A stretch of 64,000 nucleotides of DNA from Bacteroides sp. 51 (GCF_010500965.1 NZ_QVMI01000002.1:62001-126000); one strand, 5' to 3'. Numbered from the stretch's first letter, positions 33,119 to 43,903 are shown. Notes: a model not told the origin generated them from the sequence alone. Numbers and translations: made by a program.

Positions 33119-33997
33119 ATGAACAGCCAGCGTATGATCAAAGAGGCCATACGCAAAATCGCACTGGGTAGAAGCATTGAACGGATTGATATGTCTCCCA
33201 CCGGAATGTCCGGGATTGGTACTGCAAGGATGATTCACGGTTATGTGGCCAAAATCCACAACAATCCGGATGATGATGAATTTGATGTATATGCCGGTAC
33301 GATTGATGTGGGCGAATATCCCGATGAGACAGCCAGTTCAGAGCCTCTCATCCATAAGGGGGTATTGCTCTCGGGAACTAAAGACAACCAGGGAGGCTTT
33401 CTGGTTATTCCGACTCTGTTCTCAGATGTAACGGTCGTCTCGGATTCTGCTACCCAGTATATGTATATCGTAAATTACTCCCATGCAGATATAATTCAGT
33501 TATCTGTGCATAAGGAAATTACTATCGGCGTGACGGAAACCGAAGAATTGGATTCACAGGATGAGAATACTCCCGATTATGATGAGTTGGAACCCACCGG
33601 AAAAGAATCTTCTACCAAGTACTCCGCATCCTCTGTAGAAACGATTGTAAAGGATGAAAACGACAAACAAGCTACTCAGAAGATTACACCGGAGCAAATC
33701 GAATTTGTTACCGACCAGTCTGTCATCCGGCAATCGGCAGATAAGATTGAACAAAGCGTTGGAGACTGTGCCATCACTACTACCGAGAAAAAGATAACGC
33801 TGGGGGCAGAGGATGCAACCGAGCCATTGGTGCTGGGAAATGAATTAGCCAAGTTGATGCTAGACTTCCTGACGGAATGCAGTAAGATCATGACTCCCAC
33901 CATGATGGGTACCATGCCTGCTGTGAACGCCGCCAGTTTCTCATCACTGATTTCCAAGATAGAGAAGTTTCTTTCTAAAACGACTTTTACCCAATGA
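33119..33997 (+). CDS. Baseplate spike / gpV-like protein (292 aa)
   Basis: I chose ATG 33119 (MNSQRMIKEAIRKIALGRSI), 7 bases after the hub stop; ATG 33095 overlaps the hub gene and is possible. The OB-fold-like N-terminal domain (about 30-130) holds GYVAKIHNNPDDDEFDVYAG. A repeated acidic and Thr/Gln-rich stretch (SSTKYSASSVETIVKDENDK through QSVIRQSADKIEQSVGDC) would make a triple-stranded beta helix. This is the expected build of a gpV/gp5-type cell-puncturing spike. No lysozyme or PAAR domain was seen. Confidence 0.6.
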   Translation: MNSQRMIKEAIRKIALGRSIERIDMSPTGMSGIGTARMIHGYVAKIHNNPDDDEFDVYAGTIDVGEYPDETASSEPLIHKGVLLSGTKDNQGGFLVIPTLFSDVTVVSDSATQYMYIVNYSHADIIQLSVHKEITIGVTETEELDSQDENTPDYDELEPTGKESSTKYSASSVETIVKDENDKQATQKITPEQIEFVTDQSVIRQSADKIEQSVGDCAITTTEKKITLGAEDATEPLVLGNELAKLMLDFLTECSKIMTPTMMGTMPAVNAASFSSLISKIEKFLSKTTFTQ

Positions 33998-35673
33998 GTG
34001 TAGAATTGAATCCCGCTATCAGCCATCTGGACACACATAGCCTCTGTTATAAGATATACATCCATCTCTATAACAGTTTCTTTAATGCTCAGGACCGGAA
34101 AAGTGATTCCCACCCCTGGGGCGTTGTCGAGGGCGATGAGGTTTCCATTCGTCTTCATAATACCGCTTATAACTTTGCGGAAGCTATTTCCGGTGGTATA
34201 ACCGGAGAGGCAGACAGTGGGGATGGAGGTATTCTGTTGGACTACCTGAAAAAGAGTGGTGGAGATATGTCCGGTATGCTCAGGGCTAATTATGGGTTGG
34301 AAGCCGGAACTGCAAATCATCGCATCCTGGAAACCTATCAAGACAGCCGTGAAGGAGTTACCAGTTATGGTCTACGGGTTTATGGCAATCTGGAGATTGG
34401 TGGCAACGGTTTATTGCTTTCCGGAGAGAATGTGTTATCCTATGCAAAAGCATCTCAAACCACAACCCTGTCTGGTAAGTATATTCACTTTGGTACCTCT
34501 TCTCTTGAGTCCACCGGTAATTTTCTTATAGGAGAAAATAAAGAAAAAGGAGTTTACCTGTCGGCTGACCAATTAAGCATCCATGGGCAAACAGTTTATC
34601 ATGGTGGCAATGCCAATTCCCAGCAAATAGACTGGACGATGAAAGACGCTATAATCCACGGCCGTTTGTCCGTTCAGGGAGAAACTGTTCTTTCCGGTAA
34701 CCTAAGCTCCCTGTATGGCTTTGAGCTGGGAAGCGGAGGAAAAACCGCTCTTCGGATTGATAAAAACTGTATTGTTCACTTGGATACGAATCTGTCATTT
34801 ACTACCGGATGTGGTATCAAAGTCGGTGAAGCCCCTGTTTTGGTCAGAGCCAATGCTACAGACATACAATTAGGAGCCATCAATGGCGATGTATTGCTTG
34901 GAAGTGGATATACCCATAAACTTCGTTTATTGACTGATCTTTTCGATGTAGATGGCGATTATGCCCTACTGAGCAAGTACGGTGCTGCTTACCTGCCTGA
35001 TGGTTTGGTTGTTCGTCATAACTATGGAGATGAACTGTTATCCAGTTATCGAAGAGACAGTTTTGATGAAGGAATGATCATTCATAAACGCATGCGTTTC
35101 GGCAGTGGCCATGAGAGTTTTCTTTATGGAAAAGAGTATGGGCTTGTCTTTGCTTCCTGTGTTATCCGGAACATAATTGGAGAAGCTCCGGTAACCTATA
35201 ACCACGAAACACGCTTTGTATACGGTGCTTCCAGTAGCAAGCTTCAACCATTAAACCGATTATCCAACTCCCTGTATATAGAGACTGATGCCGATTTTAT
35301 TACACTAAATAAACCCGTTGAAGGAAAAGAATACATTGGAATTGATGGTTCTTACACCCGTTTAATGGATAGGCAACTATTCTTTGATAGTGAGAGTTGC
35401 CTGCTGGCTATAAATGGAGGTATCAAACATGTTGGAGACGCTCTTTTTACAGCCAATCTGAGTTCCGAAAAGTTCTCCTCAGGCTTTGCCGGTTCAGGCT
35501 GGGCCATTTTTAATAACAAGACCACCGGCAATGTTGCTGCTACTTTTGATGAACTGACCATCCGTAAGAAGATGCGTATCTATGAGTTAGAAGTGCAGAA
35601 ACTCTCAGCAACCAATGGCGCATTATGGGTGTCTGACCATTGTTCCGGAGATAGCGTACAAAAAGTGAATTAA
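33994..35673 (+). CDS. Tail-fibre-like structural protein (559 aa)
   Basis: Overlaps the spike gene by 4 bases. The N-terminal third contains strand-rich, Gly-rich sequence (GGNGLLLSGENVLSYAKASQ). The rest is a series of beta-strand repeats of the kind seen in fibre shafts, ending in MRIYELEVQKLSATNGALWV. The very similar adjacent giant fibre suggests a shared adsorption apparatus. Its receptor is not predictable. Confidence 0.55.
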   Translation: MSVELNPAISHLDTHSLCYKIYIHLYNSFFNAQDRKSDSHPWGVVEGDEVSIRLHNTAYNFAEAISGGITGEADSGDGGILLDYLKKSGGDMSGMLRANYGLEAGTANHRILETYQDSREGVTSYGLRVYGNLEIGGNGLLLSGENVLSYAKASQTTTLSGKYIHFGTSSLESTGNFLIGENKEKGVYLSADQLSIHGQTVYHGGNANSQQIDWTMKDAIIHGRLSVQGETVLSGNLSSLYGFELGSGGKTALRIDKNCIVHLDTNLSFTTGCGIKVGEAPVLVRANATDIQLGAINGDVLLGSGYTHKLRLLTDLFDVDGDYALLSKYGAAYLPDGLVVRHNYGDELLSSYRRDSFDEGMIIHKRMRFGSGHESFLYGKEYGLVFASCVIRNIIGEAPVTYNHETRFVYGASSSKLQPLNRLSNSLYIETDADFITLNKPVEGKEYIGIDGSYTRLMDRQLFFDSESCLLAINGGIKHVGDALFTANLSSEKFSSGFAGSGWAIFNNKTTGNVAATFDELTIRKKMRIYELEVQKLSATNGALWVSDHCSGDSVQKVN

Positions 35674-35685
35674 GAACCAACCGAT

Positions 35686-38600
35686 ATGTCAGTATATAAG
35701 TATCCTCTATACAAAATATTAATTGACCCTGAAGCTAAAAAAACTCAAGGGTTGAAAGTGGGCGATGTTGTCCGCCGGCAATATTTTGATTACCCCAACC
35801 TCTATTATTCACTGATGATCGTTACAGATACCGGGGTTGAGCAGGTTGCGGGTAAAGATTCGTCTTACTTCGTTGGCGCCTTGATTGAAGGGGATGAACC
35901 TCAAAGCGGACAGATCCTTGACTTTGTCCGTATAACCAATCTATTTGATTCCGATCGTAGTGGAGCCCTATACCTGACCGCCTCCGACAGCGAAGCACCG
36001 TACATGGATGTGATTGATGGATTGGCTTTCGAAAACTCCCTCTCTTTTCCTTGTATGACAGGCGGCTCCCCCGAAGTTCCGGATAGAAATAAATATGCAG
36101 TAACGAGTAGTGATTATGCAACGATCACGTATACTCCCTCTTATGAGGATGCCAGCCGGATCATACGGATTAGCCGAAAGAAAAGAGGTGTCTCCGGTTC
36201 TGATTCGATCATTCTCAAACAGCCGCTCGATGGGTTGGTTGGACATCCCCAGCGCATTGTCATATCTTATAAAATCAGGGCTTCTCATGCTATTGATAAC
36301 ATCCCTATCTCATTGGGCTATGTTGATAACTCCCAAATAGACGGGGCGGATGTGATCAATGTCACTACAGACTGGACGTACAAACTTCATCTGATCAACA
36401 TTGATTATCCGAAGTCTTATCCGCGTTGTTTTAGTATCAATCTGAATGCTATGCTGGCAGTAATCAGCCGTTGGTGTGAAATAGCAGATTTTAATATCGT
36501 CCTGCAATCTGACATTTCCACCTTTGCAGATGCCACAAAAGCGCGTATAGGCAAGGTCTCAGGAATTGTCGACCCCGTGTTTGGCGTATTGGAAGGTTAT
36601 GGCGCATACTTTCAAAACCTGTACGCCACCCGAAATGTAAATATAGCCGGTACGTTAACGGCGGGAGATGAGAATGGTTTTGCCAGCACTTTTTACGTAG
36701 GTCGGATTCACAAGAATGTGCTCCTCAATAGTATCGATTGCAAGTTTGTTGATGATGCCATAATACCTGTAACCGAGAAGAGCCCGGCAGGTATTGGTTG
36801 TTGCTGGCGTGTCGATCAGTCCGCCGGCCTGATTGTGCAGGACGGAATATGGCGTAAAGAACATGTTGATTCCTTGTATTGCTTTTCACTTTGGATGAAA
36901 GGAGAACCGGATACCATTGTGACGATCCGACAAGATAATTACCATGTAGCAGATATCCGGATTGATTCGGAAGATTGGAAACGCTATTCCATCTCTTTCC
37001 GTATTCAGGATGCTCAATCCCAATATATGATTATTGGATTAAGCTGTATCTCTGATATATTTATGATTACCTCCGCCCAACTTGAATCCGGCACAACCCC
37101 TTCACAGTATCAGCCCACCGATGGTACACTCTCTTATGTAGAAGATTATGGTGCCTGGTTTAATAAAGGAGGAATTGGAGGAACCATACAAAACCCACTG
37201 CTCAGGTTAAATGAAGACGGTTCCATTTCTTCTCGTGACAGTTCATTTGTGATTTACCCAGATGGTACCGGTCATTTTGCATCCGGCCGTTTCAGATGGG
37301 AAAAAGATAAGATTATTCTTCAGGATGTTACCATCCGGTGGGAGGCTCTTGATGAAGAGAGCCGTGAGTCATTGATGGCCAGGTACGTCAGTCTGAGCGG
37401 AGCAAACGTTTTTCACTATTCGGATAATGACACAGTTGTTGAACCGGTTGAAATTCAGATACAAGCTTGTGAATACAATTTTGTATCTACCACAAGGAAA
37501 TGGCATTACCTCTCATCCGGCCAGGTCTGGGAAGAACTATCAGATACGACCAGTTATCTGAATGTCAGGCCAAACGGCATATACTGGGAAGGGAGAAACG
37601 TACTGCAGGTCAGATATACTGCTGTATATAAAGAACTTGAATATACAGACATCTTTACGGTTTATAAACAGCGCGACGGTAAGAGTTCCTATTCCGTCCG
37701 TTTATCACGCAGTAGCTATCTTCTATCAACCGATAAAGATGGAAAGGTACATGCGGATACCAGTGTCTCAACAACAGTCTCCGCTTTAAAAGGCGATCTT
37801 GCTCTCACTCCTGTCATTGGTACGTTACCTTCACTGTCTGGTTGTAGTTTGTCTAAGTCCGGGGCGGTTATTACGATTATCTTCCGGGCAGGGACAACTC
37901 TTGCCGATAATGGTATTATTGATATTCCCGTAACGGTAGAAGGCAAGAGTTTTCATTTGTCTTTTTCCTATGCCAAAGCTAAAGCGGGTGTATCCGGTGT
38001 TGATGCCAACCTGTTGGATTGGGTCAGCGACTGGAATACAAATAAAACGGTTATTGATTCCGGCTCTCTCATTACACCTAAGATATTTGCCGGGACGAAG
38101 AATAGCAATGGAACGCTAACCGGTATTGCATTGGGAAAATTCCAGCTAAGTACAATGAATGCCTCCGGAGGGGTGATCTCTGAACTTATCAATGGCGTTT
38201 ACGGTTTTAAGGACGGCTATAAAACCTTTTTTGTTGACAGTACAGGAAGTGCTCAATTAGGACGGGGAAGTCAGTTCATCAAGTATAATTCAGCCACTGG
38301 TAAAATTGAATTTGGTTCGGACGTTTCTCTGAATTGGACCTCTGCCATAGCAACTGCTAAATCCGAGACTCTCACTACTGCTGCTACAGATGCTCAGGTA
38401 AAAGCCAATCAGGCAAAAGTGGATGCCATTTCTACTGCTGCTACCGATGCTTCCACCAAGGCTACTGGTGCAAAAAACGCAGCGATAACAGCGGCTGCCA
38501 GTAATGCCACGGCTAAGGCTGATTGTGCCCGAGCTGAAGCGATCTCCACAGCAAGTAAAGATGCGCAGACGAAAGCTAATAGTGCTAAGGCTGATGCCAT

Positions 38601-41600
38601 AGCCACTGCCGCAGCAGATGCCACTACCAAAGCCAATAATGCGAAGGCTGCTGCTATTGATGCAGTAAAAGCAGATATTGCCGATGCGAAGAAGGCAGGT
38701 GTGGATGCGCGTGCTGTTGCCGATGCCCTCACTAAAACAGCCAATGATGAAAAATGGGCAACCAAGCTTACATATATTGATGCCAATGGAATCTTTACCG
38801 GCACGCTTTCAGCCGGCACTGTCAATGCTATTCGAATAAATGCATCTCAAATTACCGCTGGCACTATTGATGTTTCCCGATTAAATGTAGATGCCTTGAA
38901 AGCCAGCCTGATCACGGCTGCCAATATCGACGCTTTAACCCTGAATGTGGTACGTGGAAAGATTGGTGGGTGGACTGTTGATTCGGACTCTATATACAGG
39001 GGCAGTAAGAATAACACGGCCGGAGCTTATACCTCTGCTTCGGGGTCCATTACTATAGGCTCTAATGGTATCCGGGGTTTTAAGTGGCGATTGGACTCTA
39101 CAGGTTCAGGTGCTATTGCCGGAGGTAATATTTCCTGGGATGTATCCGGCAATGTTACTTTCTCTTCATCCGTTTCCTTACTATGGACCAATGCAGCTAA
39201 TAGTGCCTTGACTTCTGCTAAAACCTATGCGGATACACTCAAAACCGAAGCTGTCAATCAGGCCAAAACGGAAACAAGCAATCAGGTGGGTGCTATCAAA
39301 TTGGGTGGACGAAATCTGCTGAGGAATTCCGGTTTGTGGAGAACTGCCGGTTGGAACAATGGTGTTACGAATAATGGTGGAGGGTATACGATTGACGCTT
39401 CAGTAACTTATCGCGGGGCCAGTACGATAGCTACTCTGGTCGGTACCGGACTGTCTCATCCCTGGATTAAGCTGGATACTGGTGTGGAATATACCTATTC
39501 AGCTATGGTGTTGTGTAATGAAACCATCGCAGGTAATGGAAATACACCCTTACATTACCATGCGGGATTAAATAACGTTAGCCAAGGAAAAATAGCAGTT
39601 ACCCATTACGATACTTCTGTGACTGCCAATGTGTGGAAACAGATTTATATTGTTTTCAAACTGACCGGGGATGGCAACTCCTTCCTTCCGTTTTTCTACC
39701 GGGGTGCCAATGGAAGCACCAAGTATTGGGTGGCGCACATGAAATTGGAAAGAGGGAATAAGCCTACAGACTGGAGTCCGGCACCTGAAGATATGCATTA
39801 TCTGGGCACTTATATTAATTTGAATGGAATCTATACTGGTACCCTGACCGCCTCCCAGATCAATGTGAGTGGAATTGATGCTTCAAAGATTACGGTAGGT
39901 ACACTCAGTGCCGACCGCATTGCAGCCGGAAGTATCAGTTCTTCTAAGCTGAATGCCGATGAGATTAAAGCAAACATTATCAATACGAGTTATATTAATG
40001 GATTATCTTGCACCTTTACCAAAGGTACCATCGGTGGGTTAACGATCTCCGCCAATTCAATCTATCACTCTCTGGATGGTCGGTGTTTCATTCTAAAGTC
40101 CACTGCCGGCGATTCTCCATTGGGCTCAAACCGTGGTCATCGTGGGTTAACGATGTACAATGATGATGCGGCGGTAACAGCTGGTCGGGTAAAGATTGTC
40201 CAGATCGGTGCGTTGGCCGACAAGGATACGACTCAGACCTACAGTAGTGAAACAAATTACGGTATCCGCATAGCCTTGAAAGGCGGTAAGGATCTCTTCC
40301 GGGTGGATCAGAACTGTGCGATCATTGCCGGATGGAATATTGATGGAGATTCTATCTTTTCGGGTACCAAGAATAATACGGCCGGGGCTTATACTTCTGC
40401 ATCAGGACATATTACCATTGGCTCAGCCGGTATCCGGGGCTTTAAGTGGAGGTTGGATTCTACGGGAGCAGGCGCTATTGCCGGGGGGAATATTTCCTGG
40501 GATGCAGCCGGTACCGTAACTTTTTCACCAGCCGTATCTTTAAACTGGACCAATGCCATTGATGCTGCCAAATCCACTAATTACGGATATCGTTATTATA
40601 AAAGGATCGTCATTAATGGAGAAGAAAACAAATACTATCCGGTCATAATAAAAGGTGGGGATCAAACAGTAAAGCGGGATATCTTTATTAGAAGGGCTTA
40701 CTCAGAACAAGCGCCATCTTCCTGGAATACTGCTACCCACATGGGAGGTCTTTCCCTGCTCATTAAAGCAAATTTTGGCGGTTGGGGTGGAACTAATTAT
40801 TCCTGGGACATCTACGAACTATCGGAAATCTATTGCAATATGTTTGCCAGTGCCCAGCTTTTGGGAAATAGCATGCATTTTGGTGTGTTTTTACGTGGTG
40901 GAGGAACTACCGGCGCTGTTTATCACTTATATTCCGATCAGAATCTTGAAACACTGTCTTATAGCCCTTCGCCCATTCCGCAGGTTGCTCCGCAGATTTG
41001 CTACAATCAGGATTTGTATTGGAAATCGGGTGCCTCTGAATTGTATGCCCCTGCTGCCCGTACATTGACGGATGCTGTAAAGGAAGAGATTAGGAGGAGA
41101 CGATTTATCGCTTTAAGCCAGGAGAGAGATACTTACCTGACCTCCCATCCATTGACATATATTGGTGCAACCGGTATTTATACCGGTACTTTGACAGCAG
41201 AGCAAGTCAATGCTGTAAGTATCAATGCCGATAGTATTAAGGCCGGCACCTTATCTGCCGACCGGATTGCTGCCGGAAGCATCACTGCCGCTAAGCTCAA
41301 TGTCGCCAGCGTGCAAGCTTCCATTGTGACAGCTGCGGCTGTTAATGGTCTTACCTGTGCTTTTGTGAGAGGCACCATTGGAGGGTTTACTATTGACTCC
41401 GGTAGTATGACGGTCGGTTCTGTTGGAGCCGGTGGGGCAACTCCTTTGCAGATACGCTCTTCTGCCAGCGGATCAGGATATTACTATACTGGTGCCTATA
41501 AACCTTTTGGCATAACGCTGACCTGGCATCAATCCAACAATGCCGGGCATCTTGTCTTTGGTCAGGTGGCTGCCAGTGGAAATTCTATAAGGAGCGGTTT

Positions 41601-43566
41601 TATCGGCATACAGATGATGGCGTGGGACAATACGGAATATTTCTGTTTGTCAACTAACTATACTAAAAGTGGTAGTAAAGAGGTCTATAACCGGATAGCC
41701 GGCTGGGCTTTTGATAGCGACTCTCTTTATCGCGGGGCTAAAAACAATGCTTCCGGTGCTTATACAAGTGCCTCGGAAGGTATTACTATTGGCAGTAACG
41801 GTATCCGTGGTTTTAAATGGCGGTTTGACTCTACCGGTGCCGGCGCTATTGCCGGAGGAAATATCAGTTGGGATGCTAGTGGTACTGTGACTTTTGCTTC
41901 TTCAGTATCTTTAAACTGGACGAATGCCGCTAATAGTGCGCTGTCATCTGCCAAGACGTATGCCGATACAAAGAAGACGGAGGCTATTAGCGCGGCTGCA
42001 ACTGATGCTACCACTAAGGCGGAGGCTGCTAAAGAACTGGCATTGGCCATGGCTTTTGGAAAAATGCTGTATCGCGACCCAACGTTTATCAATGGGAACA
42101 ATAGTATCAATATATATAATAATTTAGGTAACGGAACGGTAACGATCACTCGCACTTCGGACTCTTCCGCTCCTAATGATAATAAGGTTTCTTTGGTCAT
42201 AACAAATACAGGTGCTGCCTCACCGTATTGCGGTGGGTTTAATTTCAGTACTGGCACTACAGCCCGTCGTGTTCTGATTGCACGAATTGTAGCCAATATT
42301 CCTGTGGGGAGAGCTATATCCTATCATAGCAACGCGATTGGAAACGGAGGAAGCCAGAAGTGGTTGACCTCTACAGCCGGAACCGGTGATTGGGCAGAGT
42401 ATATCTGTAAAATCGTGTGTGGGACAAGTGGTACTTTTTCATCGACTTGTTTCTTTGCCCTTACCGGTGGTGTGGGTACGGCTAGTGCTCCCATCCAGTG
42501 GAAGGTTGCTTATGCTACAGTGTTTGATGTTCAGTCCACTGAGCGGTACATGACAACCATCGACGCCAATGGAATCTACACCGGCACTGTTAGAGCCGGA
42601 CAGATACTGGTTGATTCCGCCTTAGTTGTTGGGGGTAGCACATATAACGGCAGTGTTTCTGTCAGGGATGCTTCCAATGTAGTAAAAGTAACGCTGGACA
42701 GAACCGGTATTACCGCTGTTGGCGGCACCATTGGTGGTTGGATGATTGCTTCTAACCAGATATCGAAAAACGGCATTATATTGGGTGCTGATGGTTCCAT
42801 AACCAATGGAACAAAGTGGAAACTCAATTACGACGGGTCCGGTCAGTTTGCTAACGGCAATATTACCTGGAATACAGCGGGTAGTGTTACCATGACCGGC
42901 ACTATCAATGCCACGGCCGGGAATATTGGTGGTTTTGAGATTAGCTACGGCCGTATTGGGTCTGTTGCATCTTCTACCGGCAGTGGAGGAGGGTTGGCGC
43001 TGTACAATGATTTTTTCCGGGTCGGCTCGTCCATCTCTTATGCTATGTTTGGCGACGATACATTTCCGGCTACTGCCGGTGGATCATTCAAAACTACCGG
43101 TAGGCTTACCAATACCCGGTATGATTCTTATTACACCAACATTGGTTTATATCTCGATGTGAAGAATGCCAGAAGGAATTTTGGTATCCATAGCAATGCC
43201 GCCATTATGGGCGCTTCGCTGATCTCCAATAAAATAAAGACCATTTCATTTGGTTCGGGTAGCTACTCTATTGATTTTTCACAGCACCACATATTCTACG
43301 TTTATGCAACCACCACTTGCAATGTAAATTTACCCACCGAGAGTAGTGTCGCTGAAATGTTTGGGCTTAGCTATCTACCCAGTGACTTTGGGTATATGTT
43401 TACCTTTATCTACAACTACAATTGGGCCAATAAAATTACATTGTTGAATGTACGAAATCACAACGGAGACCTACAGAACTATACTTTGGTAAAAGGAGAT
43501 TCTGTAACACTTCTATGTGCCAAATACCCTTCTTTTCATTATCAGGTAGTTAATCATACCTCATAA
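35686..43566 (+). CDS. Giant tail fibre / host-specificity protein (2626 aa)
   Basis: The largest gene of the window. Residues 1-330 form an attachment-like domain. A coiled coil rich in Ala, Thr, Asp and Lys follows at about 900-1020 (TAATDAQVKANQAKVDAIST). The remainder repeats two types of module: NGIYTGTLTA...LSADRIAAGSI linkers (four copies) and a GTIGGWTIDSDSIYRG-like domain with IRGFKWRLDSTGSGAIAGG (three copies). Between them lie carbohydrate-binding-like beta domains, e.g. GRNLLRNSGLWRTAGW and YRDPTFINGNNSINIYNN. It should bind the capsule or surface glycans of the host. Internal repeats are nearly identical at DNA level, so recombination is likely. Confidence 0.7.
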   Translation: MSVYKYPLYKILIDPEAKKTQGLKVGDVVRRQYFDYPNLYYSLMIVTDTGVEQVAGKDSSYFVGALIEGDEPQSGQILDFVRITNLFDSDRSGALYLTASDSEAPYMDVIDGLAFENSLSFPCMTGGSPEVPDRNKYAVTSSDYATITYTPSYEDASRIIRISRKKRGVSGSDSIILKQPLDGLVGHPQRIVISYKIRASHAIDNIPISLGYVDNSQIDGADVINVTTDWTYKLHLINIDYPKSYPRCFSINLNAMLAVISRWCEIADFNIVLQSDISTFADATKARIGKVSGIVDPVFGVLEGYGAYFQNLYATRNVNIAGTLTAGDENGFASTFYVGRIHKNVLLNSIDCKFVDDAIIPVTEKSPAGIGCCWRVDQSAGLIVQDGIWRKEHVDSLYCFSLWMKGEPDTIVTIRQDNYHVADIRIDSEDWKRYSISFRIQDAQSQYMIIGLSCISDIFMITSAQLESGTTPSQYQPTDGTLSYVEDYGAWFNKGGIGGTIQNPLLRLNEDGSISSRDSSFVIYPDGTGHFASGRFRWEKDKIILQDVTIRWEALDEESRESLMARYVSLSGANVFHYSDNDTVVEPVEIQIQACEYNFVSTTRKWHYLSSGQVWEELSDTTSYLNVRPNGIYWEGRNVLQVRYTAVYKELEYTDIFTVYKQRDGKSSYSVRLSRSSYLLSTDKDGKVHADTSVSTTVSALKGDLALTPVIGTLPSLSGCSLSKSGAVITIIFRAGTTLADNGIIDIPVTVEGKSFHLSFSYAKAKAGVSGVDANLLDWVSDWNTNKTVIDSGSLITPKIFAGTKNSNGTLTGIALGKFQLSTMNASGGVISELINGVYGFKDGYKTFFVDSTGSAQLGRGSQFIKYNSATGKIEFGSDVSLNWTSAIATAKSETLTTAATDAQVKANQAKVDAISTAATDASTKATGAKNAAITAAASNATAKADCARAEAISTASKDAQTKANSAKADAIATAAADATTKANNAKAAAIDAVKADIADAKKAGVDARAVADALTKTANDEKWATKLTYIDANGIFTGTLSAGTVNAIRINASQITAGTIDVSRLNVDALKASLITAANIDALTLNVVRGKIGGWTVDSDSIYRGSKNNTAGAYTSASGSITIGSNGIRGFKWRLDSTGSGAIAGGNISWDVSGNVTFSSSVSLLWTNAANSALTSAKTYADTLKTEAVNQAKTETSNQVGAIKLGGRNLLRNSGLWRTAGWNNGVTNNGGGYTIDASVTYRGASTIATLVGTGLSHPWIKLDTGVEYTYSAMVLCNETIAGNGNTPLHYHAGLNNVSQGKIAVTHYDTSVTANVWKQIYIVFKLTGDGNSFLPFFYRGANGSTKYWVAHMKLERGNKPTDWSPAPEDMHYLGTYINLNGIYTGTLTASQINVSGIDASKITVGTLSADRIAAGSISSSKLNADEIKANIINTSYINGLSCTFTKGTIGGLTISANSIYHSLDGRCFILKSTAGDSPLGSNRGHRGLTMYNDDAAVTAGRVKIVQIGALADKDTTQTYSSETNYGIRIALKGGKDLFRVDQNCAIIAGWNIDGDSIFSGTKNNTAGAYTSASGHITIGSAGIRGFKWRLDSTGAGAIAGGNISWDAAGTVTFSPAVSLNWTNAIDAAKSTNYGYRYYKRIVINGEENKYYPVIIKGGDQTVKRDIFIRRAYSEQAPSSWNTATHMGGLSLLIKANFGGWGGTNYSWDIYELSEIYCNMFASAQLLGNSMHFGVFLRGGGTTGAVYHLYSDQNLETLSYSPSPIPQVAPQICYNQDLYWKSGASELYAPAARTLTDAVKEEIRRRRFIALSQERDTYLTSHPLTYIGATGIYTGTLTAEQVNAVSINADSIKAGTLSADRIAAGSITAAKLNVASVQASIVTAAAVNGLTCAFVRGTIGGFTIDSGSMTVGSVGAGGATPLQIRSSASGSGYYYTGAYKPFGITLTWHQSNNAGHLVFGQVAASGNSIRSGFIGIQMMAWDNTEYFCLSTNYTKSGSKEVYNRIAGWAFDSDSLYRGAKNNASGAYTSASEGITIGSNGIRGFKWRFDSTGAGAIAGGNISWDASGTVTFASSVSLNWTNAANSALSSAKTYADTKKTEAISAAATDATTKAEAAKELALAMAFGKMLYRDPTFINGNNSINIYNNLGNGTVTITRTSDSSAPNDNKVSLVITNTGAASPYCGGFNFSTGTTARRVLIARIVANIPVGRAISYHSNAIGNGGSQKWLTSTAGTGDWAEYICKIVCGTSGTFSSTCFFALTGGVGTASAPIQWKVAYATVFDVQSTERYMTTIDANGIYTGTVRAGQILVDSALVVGGSTYNGSVSVRDASNVVKVTLDRTGITAVGGTIGGWMIASNQISKNGIILGADGSITNGTKWKLNYDGSGQFANGNITWNTAGSVTMTGTINATAGNIGGFEISYGRIGSVASSTGSGGGLALYNDFFRVGSSISYAMFGDDTFPATAGGSFKTTGRLTNTRYDSYYTNIGLYLDVKNARRNFGIHSNAAIMGASLISNKIKTISFGSGSYSIDFSQHHIFYVYATTTCNVNLPTESSVAEMFGLSYLPSDFGYMFTFIYNYNWANKITLLNVRNHNGDLQNYTLVKGDSVTLLCAKYPSFHYQVVNHTS
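38958..39190 (+). repeat. Fibre module repeat, copy 1
   Basis: Encodes GGWTVDSDSIYRGSKNN and GFKWRLDSTGSGAIAGGNIS, matched by copies at 40318-40550 and 41692-41930 with few residue changes (S/A, T/A, L/F). The copies are spaced about 1.4 kb apart, each preceded by a different insert domain. This looks like module duplication during evolution of host range. Confidence 0.7.
40318..40550 (+). repeat. Fibre module repeat, copy 2
   Basis: Encodes NIDGDSIFSGTKNNTAGAYT and GFKWRLDSTGAGAIAGGNIS. It is followed by a cassette of about 600 bases not seen at copies 1 and 3 (YGYRYYKRIVINGEENKYYP onward, with DVRRAYS-like strands), a domain insertion. Confidence 0.7.
41692..41930 (+). repeat. Fibre module repeat, copy 3
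   Basis: Encodes FDSDSLYRGAKNNASGAYT and GFKWRFDSTGAGAIAGGNIS. It precedes another insert domain (YRDPTFINGNNSINIYNNLG). The three copies allow unequal crossing-over that would gain or lose the domains between them. Confidence 0.7.
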
Positions 43567-43621
43567 AACAACTTTGTGCCGGGATGATTCCTATTCTTTA
43601 GAAACAAAATCAAATATCATC

Positions 43622-43903
43622 ATGAATATAAAAAGTATAACTTTGGTAACAACAGCAGAAGCCGTAACCTCTCATGGGAAATATCATATTGAATACACCC
43701 TTCTGAATGATGTTCTGGAACGTGTCCATACAGCTATCTATGTAAACGATGCTGATAGTGGTGAAATGTATGTAGGCAGTATCTCTTATGAGAATGAAAC
43801 GCTGAGTTGCTCCCTTCCCGTTCAATCAAAAGTTGCCGGTTATTTTGAGGATTTTGATAGATTCCTTGAGCAGATTAAATTCGGAATTACCGGTGGGGAG
43901 TAA
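43622..43903 (+). CDS. Small hypothetical protein after the giant fibre (93 aa)
   Basis: The open frame starts at a GTG/TTG upstream, but the ATG at 43622 (MNIKSITLVTTAEAVTSHGK) is the natural start. The protein is a compact beta-rich domain (HIEYTLLNDVLERVHTAIYV, then YVGSISYENETLSCSL). Small proteins in this place are often fibre-assembly chaperones or accessory tail proteins; nothing more is visible. Confidence 0.5.
   Translation: MNIKSITLVTTAEAVTSHGKYHIEYTLLNDVLERVHTAIYVNDADSGEMYVGSISYENETLSCSLPVQSKVAGYFEDFDRFLEQIKFGITGGE

Noticed and set aside
40318-41930. CRISPR-like array from the repeated fibre segments
   Set aside because: The repeats are long and coding with non-uniform spacing; no CRISPR features.
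35686-43566. Diversity-generating retroelement acting on the fibre
   Set aside because: No reverse transcriptase or template/variable repeat pair was seen; the repeats are domain-sized modules.
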